This document shows, in pieces, positions 43,342 through 52,543 of a stretch of DNA of 64,000 nt. Positions within the stretch are counted from its first letter, which is position 1, and every line of letters begins with the position of its first letter. Below the pieces are notes generated by a model. The model was not told where the DNA came from. It did no database searches and saw only the letters and a program-made list of their open reading frames with translations. Made by a program: the position numbers and the translations under genes. Origin of the DNA: Streptomyces kurssanovii (GTDB taxonomy: Bacteria > Actinomycetota > Actinomycetes > Streptomycetales > Streptomycetaceae); the NCBI RefSeq assembly GCF_014649695.1, contig NZ_BMTN01000005.1, positions 248,001 through 312,000 of the forward strand, given 5' to 3'.

Positions 43342-43381
43342 GGCCGCGTGTCCCCGCCGTAGCGGACGGGGGCGCGCGGCC
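43342..43381 (+). terminator. imperfect hairpin terminator
   Basis: GGCCGCG..CCCC / GGGG..CGCGGCC stem with internal mismatches around CCGTAGCGG, 23 bases after the membrane protein gene. Confidence 0.45.
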
Positions 43382-43497
43382 TTCGCCTGTCCCGGCACGC
43401 CGGAGCGCCGACCAGTCTTCGGACGTACGTGATCAGGCCGGCCCTCGGAGCGGACCGGCGTCCTGGCGTCCCAGGCCGGGCCGGGCCGGGCCGGGCG

Positions 43498-43788
43498 CTA
43501 AGGGTGGTCCCTCGGAGGGCGGTGCTCGGCCGCCAGTCCGAAGCGTCCGCGGTCCGGGGAGGCGGAGGACGCCGTCCCGAAGGACGACACGGAGCTGATG
43601 ATCTGCTCCTCCGCCGCCTCCGGGGCCTCCGACTGCCGCTCCAGCCGTTCCAGGTCCGCCGCGGAGACCAGCGCGACGAGCGGCTTCCCGTGCCTGGTCA
43701 CCACCACTCGCTCGCCGCCGTAGACGACACGGTTGATCAGATCGGCGAGCTCGGCGCGAGCTTGCGTCACCGGAATTTCGTAGGCCAT
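43498..43788 (-). CDS. Phd/YefM family antitoxin without an adjacent toxin
   Basis: 96 residues. The Phd/YefM DNA-binding fold is clear in [20 protein letters not shown] and [20 protein letters not shown], followed by a Glu/Ala-rich disordered toxin-binding type tail. No RelE/YoeB/Doc gene lies on either side: downstream is empty and upstream is a divergent clpP. A TAGAAT -10-like hexamer ends 6 bases before the ATG, so the message may be leaderless. TGTACA boxes, the known core of YefM operators, lie just upstream, so it likely represses itself and perhaps clpP. Confidence 0.9.
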   Translation of the reverse strand: MAYEIPVTQARAELADLINRVVYGGERVVVTRHGKPLVALVSAADLERLERQSEAPEAAEEQIISSVSSFGTASSASPDRGRFGLAAEHRPPRDHP

Positions 43789-43806
43789 GGTCCCATTCTA
43801 GCGGTC

Positions 43807-43830
43807 TGTACATCCTGTACATTCTTTACA
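43807..43830. promoter_or_regulatory. three 9-base-spaced TGTACA-type boxes
   Basis: TGTACA at 43807 and 43816 and TTTACA at 43825, exactly 9 bases apart, in the divergent region between the antitoxin and clpP genes. TGTACA is the reported core of E. coli YefM operators; here the boxes overlap the antitoxin -35 region. Confidence 0.65.
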
Positions 43831-43874
43831 AGGCCTGGAGGCAGCTCCACCGCCGTGACGACGAGAGGTGTGCC

Positions 43875-44510
43875 ATGAACCGTCCGTCCGCCCGCTACGT
43901 CCTGCCGGAGTTCACGGAGCGGACGTCCTTCGGGACCCGCACGCTCGATCCGTACTCGAAGCTGATGGCCGAGCGGATCGTCTTCCTGGGGACCGTCGTC
44001 GACGACACGGCGGCGAACGACGTCATCGCGCAGCTCCTGCACCTCGAGTACGAGGCTCCTGACCAGGACATCTGTCTGTACATCAACTCCCCCGGCGGAT
44101 CGCTGAGCGCCATGTCCGCCATCTACGACACGATGCAGGTCGTCATGTGCGACGTGGCGACCACCTGCCTGGGTCAGGCCGCCTCGACGGCGGTAGCCCT
44201 GCTCGCCGCGGGCGCTCCAGGCAAGCGCATGGCCCTGCCCGGCGCGCGGATCGTGATGCAGCAGCCCGCGTACGAGGAGCCGTTGCGCGGGCAGCCGTCC
44301 GATCTGGAGATCCACGCCGCCGAGTTGTTGCGACTGCGCGAGCAACTCGCCTCGATGCTGGTGCGCCACACCGGCAACGACCCGGACCGCATCGCGGGCG
44401 ACCTGGAGCGGGACAAGATCTTCGACGCCGCCGAGGCGCAGGGGTACGGCCTGATCGACCATGTCGTCACGAGCCGCAAGCTCTCGGCCGTGCCACGCAC
44501 GGGGAGGTGA
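43875..44510 (+). CDS. clpP: ClpP-family protease paralogue lacking the catalytic His
   Basis: 211 residues, full-length Clp protease fold. The nucleophile Ser104 ([16 protein letters not shown]), oxyanion [16 protein letters not shown] and the Asp of LERDKIF (residue 180) are present, but the residue aligned with E. coli His122 is Gln129 ([12 protein letters not shown]). The usual Ser-His-Asp triad is therefore broken, suggesting a low-activity or structural subunit in mixed ClpP rings; this holds from the DNA (CAG CAG). No Clp ATPase gene is adjacent. It faces the antitoxin gene across TGTACA boxes and is followed 7 bases later by a small helical protein gene. Confidence 0.93.
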   Translation: MNRPSARYVLPEFTERTSFGTRTLDPYSKLMAERIVFLGTVVDDTAANDVIAQLLHLEYEAPDQDICLYINSPGGSLSAMSAIYDTMQVVMCDVATTCLGQAASTAVALLAAGAPGKRMALPGARIVMQQPAYEEPLRGQPSDLEIHAAELLRLREQLASMLVRHTGNDPDRIAGDLERDKIFDAAEAQGYGLIDHVVTSRKLSAVPRTGR

Positions 44511-44517
44511 GCGCGGG

Positions 44518-44826
44518 ATGCTGCCGCCCGAACTGCCGCCGCTGCCGGCACTGACCCGCGCCGAGGCCGAGTTCGTCGACGCCTACCTCGAAGTCGTCGA
44601 CCTGCTCGGCAGGATCAACCCCGCCCGCACCACCCACACCTACGGAGCCCTGCGCGCCGCGCAGGCGCTCGTCGGGCGAGCCGCCGCGCTCAAGGACGCC
44701 CTGACGCTCATGCACATCCGGGGCGAGAGCGAGGTGTACACGCACACGCTGACGGAGGCACTGCGCGTCCTCGACGGCGAGCGCAGGACCGATCGGCTGA
44801 CCATGCCGCCGCTTTCCACGAGTTGA
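44518..44826 (+). CDS. small helical protein following clpP
   Basis: 102 residues, mostly alpha-helical by composition (ALTRAEAEFVDAYLEVVDLL, ALRAAQALVGRAAALKDALT), no membrane segment and no catalytic motif I recognise. The ATG is 7 bases after the clpP stop with GGGGAGG about 8-10 bases upstream, so it is co-transcribed and might be a ClpP partner. That role is inferred only from position. Confidence 0.65.
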   Translation: MLPPELPPLPALTRAEAEFVDAYLEVVDLLGRINPARTTHTYGALRAAQALVGRAAALKDALTLMHIRGESEVYTHTLTEALRVLDGERRTDRLTMPPLSTS

Positions 44827-45137
44827 CGGACGTTCCGGTGCCGCCCGCCGACACGGCGCGGCGGCTCCCGTACCCCGTTCGGTGGAGTTCGGCCCCCGTT
44901 GTCGCACTGCCCCCCACTTGCGTCGGCGGGACCACCGATCTGGCGCAATCGGGCGCTTCAACTGCTGGTACGGGACGGGTCCGGAGCAAGGAAGAAGGGG
45001 CCCGACAGGCCTGCCCACCCGAAAGGTCCAGTCGTGATCAGCTTCACAAAAGCCGTTTCAGCTCGGAAATCGGACATCGGTGGGTAACGATCCGTGGGAC
45101 GACAAGCCCCCGCCACCTCGACGGGGCGGTCCGGGCG
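44827..45137. other. 311-base gap, promoter region of the riboswitch transcript
   Basis: No gene, repeat or terminator seen. It should hold the promoter for the riboswitch-NlpC/P60 transcript that follows. Confidence 0.4.
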
Positions 45138-45320
45138 GACGCTGAATCCTGCCGCCGCGCCGGATGTCTGGTCGACGGAATTGCATCGGCAGGAGTGGAG
45201 GACCCAGCAGTACGGCGTGACCGGCGATCCCGGCCATGCCTTGGGGTGAAGCCGCCGCGGCGGCCGGGCGTCTTCGCCGTCCGAACCCGACAGGTCACCC
45301 TTCACAGGCGGCTGACGAAG
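45138..45320 (+). promoter_or_regulatory. c-di-AMP (ydaO/yuaA-type) riboswitch
   Basis: Conserved elements occur in order: CGCTGAATCCTGCC at 45140-45153, GAGGACCCA at about 45198, GGGGTGAAGCC at about 45243, then CGAACCCGACAGGTCACC with CAGGCGG ending near 45311. This is the ydaO layout found before cell-wall hydrolase genes in actinobacteria, where c-di-AMP turns expression off. It ends about 10 bases before the NlpC/P60 start. Exact 5' edge uncertain. Confidence 0.8.
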
Positions 45321-45328
45321 GGTTGCGC

Positions 45329-45805
45329 ATGACCGCGCAGATGCATCTCCCCCACCTGTTCTCACGGGCGGGCGCCGTATCGGCACTCACGATCGCCGCC
45401 GTCGGCGGAACACTTCTGGCCCCCGGCAGCACTGCCGAAGCGCATGCGATCAGCAGCCACGCGAGCAAGGCGCTCAAGGTGGCCGCCTCGAAGAAGGGCT
45501 CGCCGTACCGGTACGGCGGCACGGGTCCGTCCCGCTTCGACTGTTCGGGGCTGACGCTCTATTCGTACAAGAAGGCGGGCAAGAAGCTGCCCCGCACCGC
45601 CCAGCAGCAGTACAACCGGACCCGCCACATCTCCGCTTCCCACCGGAAACGCGGTGACCTGGTCTTCTTCCATGCCGGCGGTGTCGTCTACCACGTGGGG
45701 CTCTACGCCGGGAACGGGAAGATCTGGCACTCGCCCAAGACAGGTGACGTGGTCCGGCTGGTCAAGATCTGGACGAAGAGCGTCAAGTACGGCCGCGTGC
45801 GCTGA
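45329..45805 (+). CDS. secreted NlpC/P60 peptidoglycan hydrolase
   Basis: 158 residues. Signal peptide (about residues 1-40), then a compact NlpC/P60 domain: nucleophile Cys in RFDCSGLTLYSYKKAG (about residue 71), His in VYHVGLYAGNG (about 118), third polar residue in WHSPKTGDV (about 130). Cleaves D-Glu to diaminopimelate bonds in stem peptides. There is no extra binding domain. Its leader is a c-di-AMP riboswitch, matching the known control of wall hydrolases by this second messenger in Streptomyces. The start at MTAQMHLP is set by the signal peptide. Confidence 0.92.
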   Translation: MTAQMHLPHLFSRAGAVSALTIAAVGGTLLAPGSTAEAHAISSHASKALKVAASKKGSPYRYGGTGPSRFDCSGLTLYSYKKAGKKLPRTAQQQYNRTRHISASHRKRGDLVFFHAGGVVYHVGLYAGNGKIWHSPKTGDVVRLVKIWTKSVKYGRVR

Positions 45806-45835
45806 CGTACCGCCAGGTCGGGGCCTGGATGGGTG

Positions 45836-46342
45836 TCAGTGCGCTGTCGATCGGATCAGCAGGGCCGTGCCGAGCGCGGTCAGCGCTCCTCCCGAGACGC
45901 CTTCGACGGCCCGGGCGCTCCGCCGCCGGCGCAGCCACCGGCCAAGCCGGTCGACCAGCAGCGCCACGGCCGGGAACCACAGCAGCGCCAGCAGCACGAC
46001 CGTGCCGGCGAGCAGCAGCGTACGCGGCAGTGCGGCCGCGCCGTCGGGAAAGAACTGCGGGAGCAGACTCAGGAAGAGCACCGGTGCCTTCGGGTGGCGG
46101 ACGTCGGTGAGGAAGCCCTGCCCGCGTCCGACGCCGTGCGGGGCCGCGTTCCGTGGACCCGCCGGGTCCGGCTGTGGGCGCAGCGCGGCGTGCAGCGACC
46201 GGACCCCGAGATAGAGCACATAGGCACCGCCCGCTGCCTGCAGGGTCCGGTAGAGAACGGGCACCGTGGCGAGAGCGGCGGCGAGTCCCGCCACGGCCGG
46301 CGCCGTGCGGACGAGCAGCCCGCCGCCGCTCCCACCGCGCAG
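45836..46342 (-). pseudogene. LysE-type amino acid exporter, 5' third missing
   Basis: The last 160 or so residues of a LysE/RhtB exporter are intact (LVRTAPAVAGLAAALATVP, GGAYVLYLGVRSL, HPKAPVLFLSLLPQFF, two C-terminal helices), but the first about 45 residues and the start codon are absent. Upstream of about 46342 the sequence abruptly becomes the beginning of a lysR gene on the other strand. Best explained by a deletion that removed the divergent 5' ends of both genes. Confidence 0.75.
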
Positions 46343-46359
46343 GCGACACCGGCGCGGCG

Positions 46360-47242
46360 TGAGGCGACCGCGTTGCGTACTGGCGGCTCGCGTCGCCGTG
46401 GCGGACGCCGGTTCCATCACCCGGGCCGCCGCCCGCCTCGGATACACGGCACCGGCGCTCTCGCAGCACATCGCCAAGCTGGAGCGGGAGGCCGGGGCCG
46501 TTCTTCTCGTGCGCTCGCACCGCGGCACACGGCCGGCGGCGGCCGGCGAGCGACTCGCGGAACGCGCCCGCCGGGTGCTGGACGAGATGGACCGGGCGCG
46601 CCATGAGCCGGCGGGGCTCACCGGCCTGGTCGGCGACCGCCTTCGGGTCGGCACGTTCACGACGGTCGGGATCCGTCTGCTGCCACCCGTGCTGAGCACC
46701 TTCCGCCGCGCGCATCCGGACGTGGAACTCACCGTCGCGGAGTACGAGCCGCCCGGCGGCGTCACGTCCGTGGCCACGGACGAGGTCGATATGGCCCTGG
46801 CCCATGCCTATGAACCGGCCGAGCCGGCCGCCACGCCGCAGGGGGGTGGTGGAACCCCTCCTGGTGGAGGAGTTGGTGCTCGTGACCGCTCCGGGGCATG
46901 TGCTCGCGGGCGGTTCCGGCCGGCGGCCCGTGGGCGAGCCGGCGGGCCGGCCGCTGATCAGCAGCGCGTCGTCGCATCCGCCGCGCAAAGGGGTGGAACG
47001 CGCACTCGCGAGCGCCGGCGCCCGCACCGGCCGTGGTCTGCGAGTCACCGGGGTACGCCCTGGTGTGCGCCCTCGTCAGCGCGGGACCGGGGGTGGCCGT
47101 CGTGCCGGACATGGTCGCCGCGATGGCTCCGACACCTTTGCGGGTACGGCGGTCGGAACCTGCGGCGTTCCGCAGGACGATCTCGGTGGCGCACCGGGGC
47201 GAGGAGTCGGGTCCGGCCCGCGCGGTCGCTGCGGGCGCTGAT
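46360..47242 (+). pseudogene. LysR family regulator, truncated start and several frameshifts
   Basis: The DNA-binding part is recognisable (VAVADAGSITRAAARLGYTA, SQHIAKLEREAGAVLL), and the effector domain (GLVGDRLRVGTFTTVGIRLL). The frame then shifts near 46840 (after a G6 run) to PLLVEELVLVTAPGHVLAGG, near 47030 to VCESPGYALVCALVSAGPGV, and probably again near 47225. The first residues and start are missing or also shifted near 46372. LysR genes normally face the exporter they control; this pair has lost the shared promoter. Sequencing error could account for some shifts. Confidence 0.72.
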
Positions 47243-47373
47243 GCGGGGCGCGTTCGCAAGGCGGGCAGCAGGTCAAACCCGGTCCGTCCACGAGGCAGGG
47301 ACTCTGTGAGACGGGGGCTGTGAAGCAGGGGCTCTTCGAGCCAAGTGCTCGGATTCCGGGTGGGGCGGAGCGG

Positions 47374-47805
47374 TCAGCTCTGCACGGGGACCGACCAGGG
47401 CAGTGCGATCCAGACGGTCTTTCCGCCCTCCTCCGTGGGCGTGACGGTCAGCCGGCCGCCGTACTCCGCGGTGAGCGTACGGATGATGACCATGCCGCGC
47501 CCGTTGTCCTGCCGGACGGCGGCGGGCAGCCGCTGAGGCCAGCGCGGATGGCTGTCGGTGACGCCGATGCACAACTGCTCGTCGCGCTCGAGGCGCAGAT
47601 CCACCGTGAACGTCGGGGACTGGCCGAACGTGTGCTGTACGGAGTTGGTGGCGAGCTCGGAGACGATCAGCTTGACGGTGTCGACGGTCTCGGCGTCCGG
47701 CTCCAGTCCCCATTCGCACAGGACGTCCGTGACATATCTCCGGGCGTCGGAAACCGACGCCGGATCGCTCGGCAGAGTGGCGGATGCTTCTTGGTGGTCT
47801 GCCAT
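47374..47805 (-). CDS. anti-sigma-type ATP-binding protein (HATPase_c)
   Basis: 143 residues, RsbW/SpoIIAB-like GHKL ATPase fold. N-box LIVSELATNSVQHTFG, G1 box RQDNGRGMVIIR, and the tail EEGGKTVWIALPW are clear. Streptomyces encode dozens of such stand-alone proteins that act as anti-sigma or signalling kinases. Start at MADHQEASATLP by family pattern; the frame is open 23 codons further to a GTG. No partner anti-anti-sigma gene adjoins it, so its target is unknown. Confidence 0.88.
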   Translation of the reverse strand: MADHQEASATLPSDPASVSDARRYVTDVLCEWGLEPDAETVDTVKLIVSELATNSVQHTFGQSPTFTVDLRLERDEQLCIGVTDSHPRWPQRLPAAVRQDNGRGMVIIRTLTAEYGGRLTVTPTEEGGKTVWIALPWSVPVQS

Positions 47806-48015
47806 GGCGGCGCTGTCCCTTTCCCACCGCGGCCGGGCTCCGACTCGTAGCGGATGAAACGCGGGAACGGCCACGGATTACGCTTCCGCGTCAGAGTGCC
47901 ACTTATCGTCCGTGAAGGGCGCCGATCCACCGAGATACGTACATTTCTGTCGCTCGATGCGGTGAACTCTGCTACGACAGACCGTATTTACGGCCACCGC
48001 CCGCGGCCCGGCGGC

Positions 48016-49161
48016 TCAACTGCCGGGTGCGGTCCGGATGATCGTGGAGAGCGCCGTGCCGATCTGCCGGTCGGTGAGATCCGCCCTGGCGGTCAGCCGG
48101 ATCCTGGAGATCCCGTCGGGTACGGACGGGGGCCGGAAGCAGCCGACGACGAGTCCGGCGGCCCGGCAGTCCGCCGCCCAGCGCAGCGCCGCGTCCGGGG
48201 ACGGGGCCTGCACGGAGACGACCGCCGCGTCCGGGCGGGCCGAGGTCAGCCCGGCGTCGGTCAGCCCGCGGTGCAGCGTCGCCGCGACCTCGCGTGCCCG
48301 TCCGGCGAGCCCGGGTTCGCCGCGCAGCACCCGCACGCCCGCGAGTGCCGCCCCGGCCGCCGCCGGGGCGAGGCCGGTGTCGAAGATGAAGGTGCGCGCG
48401 GTGTTGATCAGGTGGTCGATGACGCGGGCGGGTCCGAGGACCGCACCGCCCTGGCTGCCCAGCGACTTGGAGAGTGTCAGCGTGGCGACGGTCCCGGCCT
48501 CGCCCGCGAGCCCGGCGGCGTCCAGGGCACCGCGGCCGCCGGCACCGAGGACGCCGAGCCCGTGGGCGTCGTCGACGAGGAGCCCGGCGCCGTGCTCACG
48601 GCAGACGTCAGCGAGGCCCCGCAGGGGTGCTGCGTCGCCGTCGACGGAAAAGACCGAGTCGGTGACCGCGAGGGCGCGCCGGCCCGGGTGGGCCTCGAGC
48701 GTCTTGCGTACGGCCTCGACGTCGGTGTGCGGGACGACCGCCGTCTCCGCACGGGAGAGCCGGCAGCCGTCCACGATGGAGGCGTGGTTGCCCGCGTCGG
48801 AGACGACGAGGGCGTCACGGCCGCTGAGCGCGGTGACCGCGGCGAGGTTCGCCGCGTAGCCGGAGGACAGGACGAGGGCGGCCTCGAAGCCGCAGAAGTC
48901 GGCGAGCTCACGCTCCAGTTCGGCGTGCAGTTCGGTGCTGCCGGTGACGAGCCGGGAACCGGTGGCCCCGGCGCCCCACCGGCGGGCGGCCCGTACGGCG
49001 CCTTCGGTGACCTCGGCGCGGCGGGTGAGGCCGAGATAGTCGTTGCTCGCCAGGTCGAGGAGGGCACTGTCGGCGGGGCGCGGCCGGAGGGTGCGGACCA
49101 GGCCCGCCCGCTCGCGACGGCGCGACTCCTCGTCGATCCAGTCGAAAGGATTCCTCGGCAT
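48016..49161 (-). CDS. bioF: 8-amino-7-oxononanoate synthase
   Basis: 381 residues. PLP enzyme of biotin synthesis joining pimeloyl thioester and L-alanine. SNDYLGLTRR, GAGATGSRLVTGSTELHAEL, DSVFSVDGDAAPL, DDAHGLGVLG and the PLP Lys in TLSKSLGSQGGAV all match. The ATG at 49161 has AAAGGA about 10 bases upstream. Divergent from bioB with a GGTGTG inverted repeat between them. Confidence 0.94.
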   Translation of the reverse strand: MPRNPFDWIDEESRRRERAGLVRTLRPRPADSALLDLASNDYLGLTRRAEVTEGAVRAARRWGAGATGSRLVTGSTELHAELERELADFCGFEAALVLSSGYAANLAAVTALSGRDALVVSDAGNHASIVDGCRLSRAETAVVPHTDVEAVRKTLEAHPGRRALAVTDSVFSVDGDAAPLRGLADVCREHGAGLLVDDAHGLGVLGAGGRGALDAAGLAGEAGTVATLTLSKSLGSQGGAVLGPARVIDHLINTARTFIFDTGLAPAAAGAALAGVRVLRGEPGLAGRAREVAATLHRGLTDAGLTSARPDAAVVSVQAPSPDAALRWAADCRAAGLVVGCFRPPSVPDGISRIRLTARADLTDRQIGTALSTIIRTAPGS

Positions 49162-49220
49162 GGCGGTCCGGTCCTTTTGTAGGCAGCGGACAGACCCTAG
49201 CCGGACGGGCCCGCGTATCG

Positions 49221-49240
49221 GGTGTGGCCATGCACACACC
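49221..49240. promoter_or_regulatory. inverted repeat between bioF and bioB
   Basis: GGTGTG-GCCATG-CACAC(A)CC, near-perfect arms, centrally placed between the divergent biotin genes. A candidate site for a biotin regulator; none is encoded in the window. Confidence 0.4.
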
Positions 49241-49306
49241 TCAAATCGTGGGTGTTGTGGGCTTCCTCCTTGGCCGGGACGTGTGCGGTAGGCCAGGATC
49301 GGCGCC

Positions 49307-50485
49307 ATGGACCTGCTGAACACACTGGTGGAGAAGGGGCTGCGGCGCGAGCTGCCGACCCGCGAAGAAGCGCTCGCCGTGCTGGCGACCTCCGACGACG
49401 ATGTGCTCGATGTGGTGGCCGCTGCCGGCAAGGTGCGCCGTCAGTGGTTCGGGCGGCGGGTGAAGCTCAACTATCTGGTCAACCTCAAGTCCGGCCTGTG
49501 CCCGGAGGACTGCTCGTACTGCTCCCAGCGGCTCGGGTCGAAGGCGGAGATCCTCAAGTACACCTGGCTGAAGCCCGAGGAGGCCTCGGAGGCCGCGGCG
49601 GCCGGTGTGGCCGGCGGCGCCAAGCGGGTGTGCCTGGTCGCGAGCGGGCGCGGCCCGACCGACCGTGACGTGGACCGGGTGTCCAGGACCATCGAGGCGA
49701 TCAAGGAGCAGAACGAGGGCGTCGAGGTGTGCGCGTGCCTGGGCCTGCTCTCCGACGGCCAGGCCGAGCGGCTGCGCGACGCGGGCGCCGACGCGTACAA
49801 CCACAACCTGAACACGTCCGAGGGGACGTACGGGGACATCACCACCACGCACACCTACGCGGACCGCGTCGACACGGTCAACAAGGCGCACGCCGCCGGC
49901 CTGTCGGCCTGCTCCGGCCTGATCGCCGGCATGGGTGAGAGCGACGAGGACCTGGTGGACGTCGTCTTCGCGCTGCGGGAGCTCGACCCGGACTCGGTGC
50001 CGGTGAACTTCCTGATCCCCTTCGAGGGGACGCCGCTCGCCAAGGAGTGGCACCTCACGCCGCAGCGGTGTCTGCGCATCCTCGCGATGACCCGGTTCGT
50101 CTGCCCGGACGTCGAGGTGCGGCTGGCGGGCGGGCGCGAGGTGCATCTGCGGTCGATGCAGCCGCTCGCGCTGCACCTGGTCAATTCGATCTTCCTCGGC
50201 GACTACCTCACCAGTGAGGGCCAGGCGGGCAAGACCGACCTCGAGATGATCGCGGACGCCGGTTTCGAGGTGGAGGGCTCGGACACGACGACGCTGCCCG
50301 AGCACCGTGCGGCCGGGGGCGGCTGCGGCTCGGTGTGCGGCGACGGCGACTCGGGAGGGTGCGCCTCCGAGGCGGCGGAGGCGCGGACGACCGCGGCCCC
50401 GGCGGGTGAGGCGTCCGCGGCGCGCACGGATCTGGTGGCGGTGCGCCGCCGGGGAGCCGGGACGGACCTCGCGCCCAATGCCTGA
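49307..50485 (+). CDS. bioB: biotin synthase
   Basis: 392 residues, radical-SAM enzyme inserting sulfur into dethiobiotin. [4Fe-4S] motif [10 protein letters not shown] (about residue 65), [14 protein letters not shown], sulfur-cluster ligand segments, and [20 protein letters not shown]-terminal tail of about 60 residues with three cysteines ([18 protein letters not shown]) goes beyond the catalytic domain, as in other actinomycetes. Overlaps bioA by 8 bases, so bioB-bioA-bioD form an operon. Confidence 0.96.
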   Translation: MDLLNTLVEKGLRRELPTREEALAVLATSDDDVLDVVAAAGKVRRQWFGRRVKLNYLVNLKSGLCPEDCSYCSQRLGSKAEILKYTWLKPEEASEAAAAGVAGGAKRVCLVASGRGPTDRDVDRVSRTIEAIKEQNEGVEVCACLGLLSDGQAERLRDAGADAYNHNLNTSEGTYGDITTTHTYADRVDTVNKAHAAGLSACSGLIAGMGESDEDLVDVVFALRELDPDSVPVNFLIPFEGTPLAKEWHLTPQRCLRILAMTRFVCPDVEVRLAGGREVHLRSMQPLALHLVNSIFLGDYLTSEGQAGKTDLEMIADAGFEVEGSDTTTLPEHRAAGGGCGSVCGDGDSGGCASEAAEARTTAAPAGEASAARTDLVAVRRRGAGTDLAPNA

Positions 50486-51767
50486 GTTCGGCCCCGACGA
50501 GCTTCGCGCGCTGGACCGGGCGCACGTCTGGCACCCGTACGGCCCGATGCCGGGCCGCAGCGACCCGCTGGTCGTCGAGTCCGCGTCCGGCGTACGGCTG
50601 CGGCTCGCCGAAGAGGTGCACGGGCAGCGCGAGTTGGTCGACGGCATGTCCTCGTGGTGGTCGGCCGTCCACGGGTACAACCACCCGGTGCTGAACGAGG
50701 CGGCGACCGCGCAGCTGGGCCGGATGAGCCATGTGATGTTCGGCGGGCTCACCCATGAGCCCGCCGTGCGGCTCGCGGCCCGGCTGGTGGAGATCACCCC
50801 GGAGCCGCTGCGGCACGTCTTCCTCTGCGACTCGGGCTCCGTGTCCGTGGAGGTCGCGGTGAAGATGTGCCTCCAGTACTGGCGTTCGCTGGGCCGCCCC
50901 GCCAAGCAGCGGCTGCTGACCTGGCGCGGCGGCTACCACGGCGACACCTGGCAGCCGATGTCGGTGTGCGATCCCGAGGGCGGGATGCACGAGCTGTGGC
51001 AGGGGGTGCTGCCCCGGCAGCTCTTCGCCGACGCGCCTCCCGCCGACTACGAGGAGGCGTACGCGCGGGGTCTGCGGGACCTGATCGCCCGGCACGCGGA
51101 CGAGCTGGCGGCGGTGATCGTCGAGCCGGTCGTGCAGGGCGCGGGCGGCATGCGGTTCCACTCCCCCGAGTATCTGCGCGTCCTGCGAAAGGCCTGCGAC
51201 GAGTACGGCGTGCTGCTCGTGTTCGACGAGATCGCGACCGGGTTCGGGCGGACGGGCACGCTGTTCGCGGCCGGGCACGCGGGCGTCGCACCGGACGTGA
51301 TGTGCCTGGGCAAGGCGCTGACCGGCGGCTATCTGACGATGGCCGCGACGCTGTGCACCTCGCAGGTGGCCGAGGGCATCTCGCGGGGCGAGGTCCCGGT
51401 GCTCGCCCATGGCCCCACGTTCATGGGCAACCCGCTGGCCTCCGCCGTCGCCTGCGCCTCGATCGACCTGCTGCTCGGGCAGGACTGGCAGCGGGAGGTC
51501 AGCCGCCTGGAGACGGGGCTGCGCGACGGTCTCGCGGAGGCCGCGGACCTGCCCGGGGTGAAGGACCTCCGGGTGCTCGGCGGTATCGGCGTCGTACAGC
51601 TGGACCACGACGTCGACATGGCCGCCGCCACGGCGGCGGCCGTCCGGGAAGGGGTCTGGCTGCGGCCCTTCCGTGACCTCGTCTACACGATGCCGCCCTA
51701 CGTGACGGACGACGAGGACCTCGCCCGCGTGTGCCGCGCGGTGCGTGCGGCGGCAGCGGCGGGCTGA
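50478..51767 (+). CDS. bioA: adenosylmethionine-8-amino-7-oxononanoate aminotransferase
   Basis: 429 residues, class III PLP aminotransferase. [63 protein letters not shown] and the PLP Lys in [10 protein letters not shown] are diagnostic of BioA. Its ATG lies within the bioB end (ATGCCTGA), so it is translationally coupled. Uses S-adenosylmethionine as amino donor. Confidence 0.96.
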   Translation: MPEFGPDELRALDRAHVWHPYGPMPGRSDPLVVESASGVRLRLAEEVHGQRELVDGMSSWWSAVHGYNHPVLNEAATAQLGRMSHVMFGGLTHEPAVRLAARLVEITPEPLRHVFLCDSGSVSVEVAVKMCLQYWRSLGRPAKQRLLTWRGGYHGDTWQPMSVCDPEGGMHELWQGVLPRQLFADAPPADYEEAYARGLRDLIARHADELAAVIVEPVVQGAGGMRFHSPEYLRVLRKACDEYGVLLVFDEIATGFGRTGTLFAAGHAGVAPDVMCLGKALTGGYLTMAATLCTSQVAEGISRGEVPVLAHGPTFMGNPLASAVACASIDLLLGQDWQREVSRLETGLRDGLAEAADLPGVKDLRVLGGIGVVQLDHDVDMAAATAAAVREGVWLRPFRDLVYTMPPYVTDDEDLARVCRAVRAAAAAG

Positions 51768-51824
51768 GCCGCTCCGGCCGGGGACGTCGCAGCGGACACG
51801 GACGAACGAAGGACACACAAGCAC

Positions 51825-52538
51825 ATGGCAGTGATCGTGGTGACCGGCACCGGCACCGAGATCGGCAAGACCGTCGTCACGGCGGCGGTCGCCGCGGCGG
51901 CTCTGGCCCGGGGGCTGTCCGTGGCCGTGCTGAAGCCCGCGCAGACGGGGCTGACGGCGGGCGAGGACGGCGACGTCGATGTGGTGCGGCGGCTCGCCGG
52001 TGAGGTGACCTGTGCCGAACTGGCCCGGTTCCCGGAGCCGTTGGCACCGGCCACCGCCGCCCGGCGGGCAGGGCTCGCACCCGTGCGGCCCAAGGACGTG
52101 GCGGAGGCCGCCGAGAAGCTGGCGGCCGAGCACGACCTGGTGCTGGTGGAGGGCGCGGGCGGCCTGCTCGTACGGCTCGACGACGACGGCGCCACGCTGG
52201 CGGACGCGGCCGCCGAGCTCGCCGCGCCCGTGCTCGTGGTCGCCCCGGCCGGCCTGGGCACGCTCAACATGACGGCGCTCACGGCGGAGGCTCTGCGCGC
52301 ACGCGGGCTGGAGCAGTTGGGCGTGGTGGTCGGGAGCTGGCCGCAGACGCCCGATCTGGCGGCGCGCTGCAATCTGGCGGACCTTCCGGAGGCCGCGGGC
52401 GCACCGCTGCTCGGGGCCGTACCGGAGGGCGCCGGCGCGCTCGCACCCGCCGATTTCAGGGCGCGGGCGGCGACCTGGCTGACGCCACGCCTCGGCGGCC
52501 GGTGGGATGCGGGGGCGTTCACCGCCGCCGTAGGGTGA
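51825..52538 (+). CDS. bioD: dethiobiotin synthetase
   Basis: 237 residues. ATP-dependent ring closure with CO2. P-loop VTGTGTEIGKTVVTAA at the N-terminus, LKPAQTGL, and LVEGAGGLLVRL are family hallmarks. It follows bioA by 57 bases. The next gene (a VOC protein) may start at a GTG overlapping the bioD stop. Confidence 0.95.
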   Translation: MAVIVVTGTGTEIGKTVVTAAVAAAALARGLSVAVLKPAQTGLTAGEDGDVDVVRRLAGEVTCAELARFPEPLAPATAARRAGLAPVRPKDVAEAAEKLAAEHDLVLVEGAGGLLVRLDDDGATLADAAAELAAPVLVVAPAGLGTLNMTALTAEALRARGLEQLGVVVGSWPQTPDLAARCNLADLPEAAGAPLLGAVPEGAGALAPADFRARAATWLTPRLGGRWDAGAFTAAVG

Positions 52539-52543
52539 CGCGC

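Noticed and set aside
43319-43497. A toxin gene downstream of the antitoxin
   Set aside because: No reading frame with a start or RelE/YoeB/PIN-like sequence exists there; only a hairpin and GC-rich spacer.
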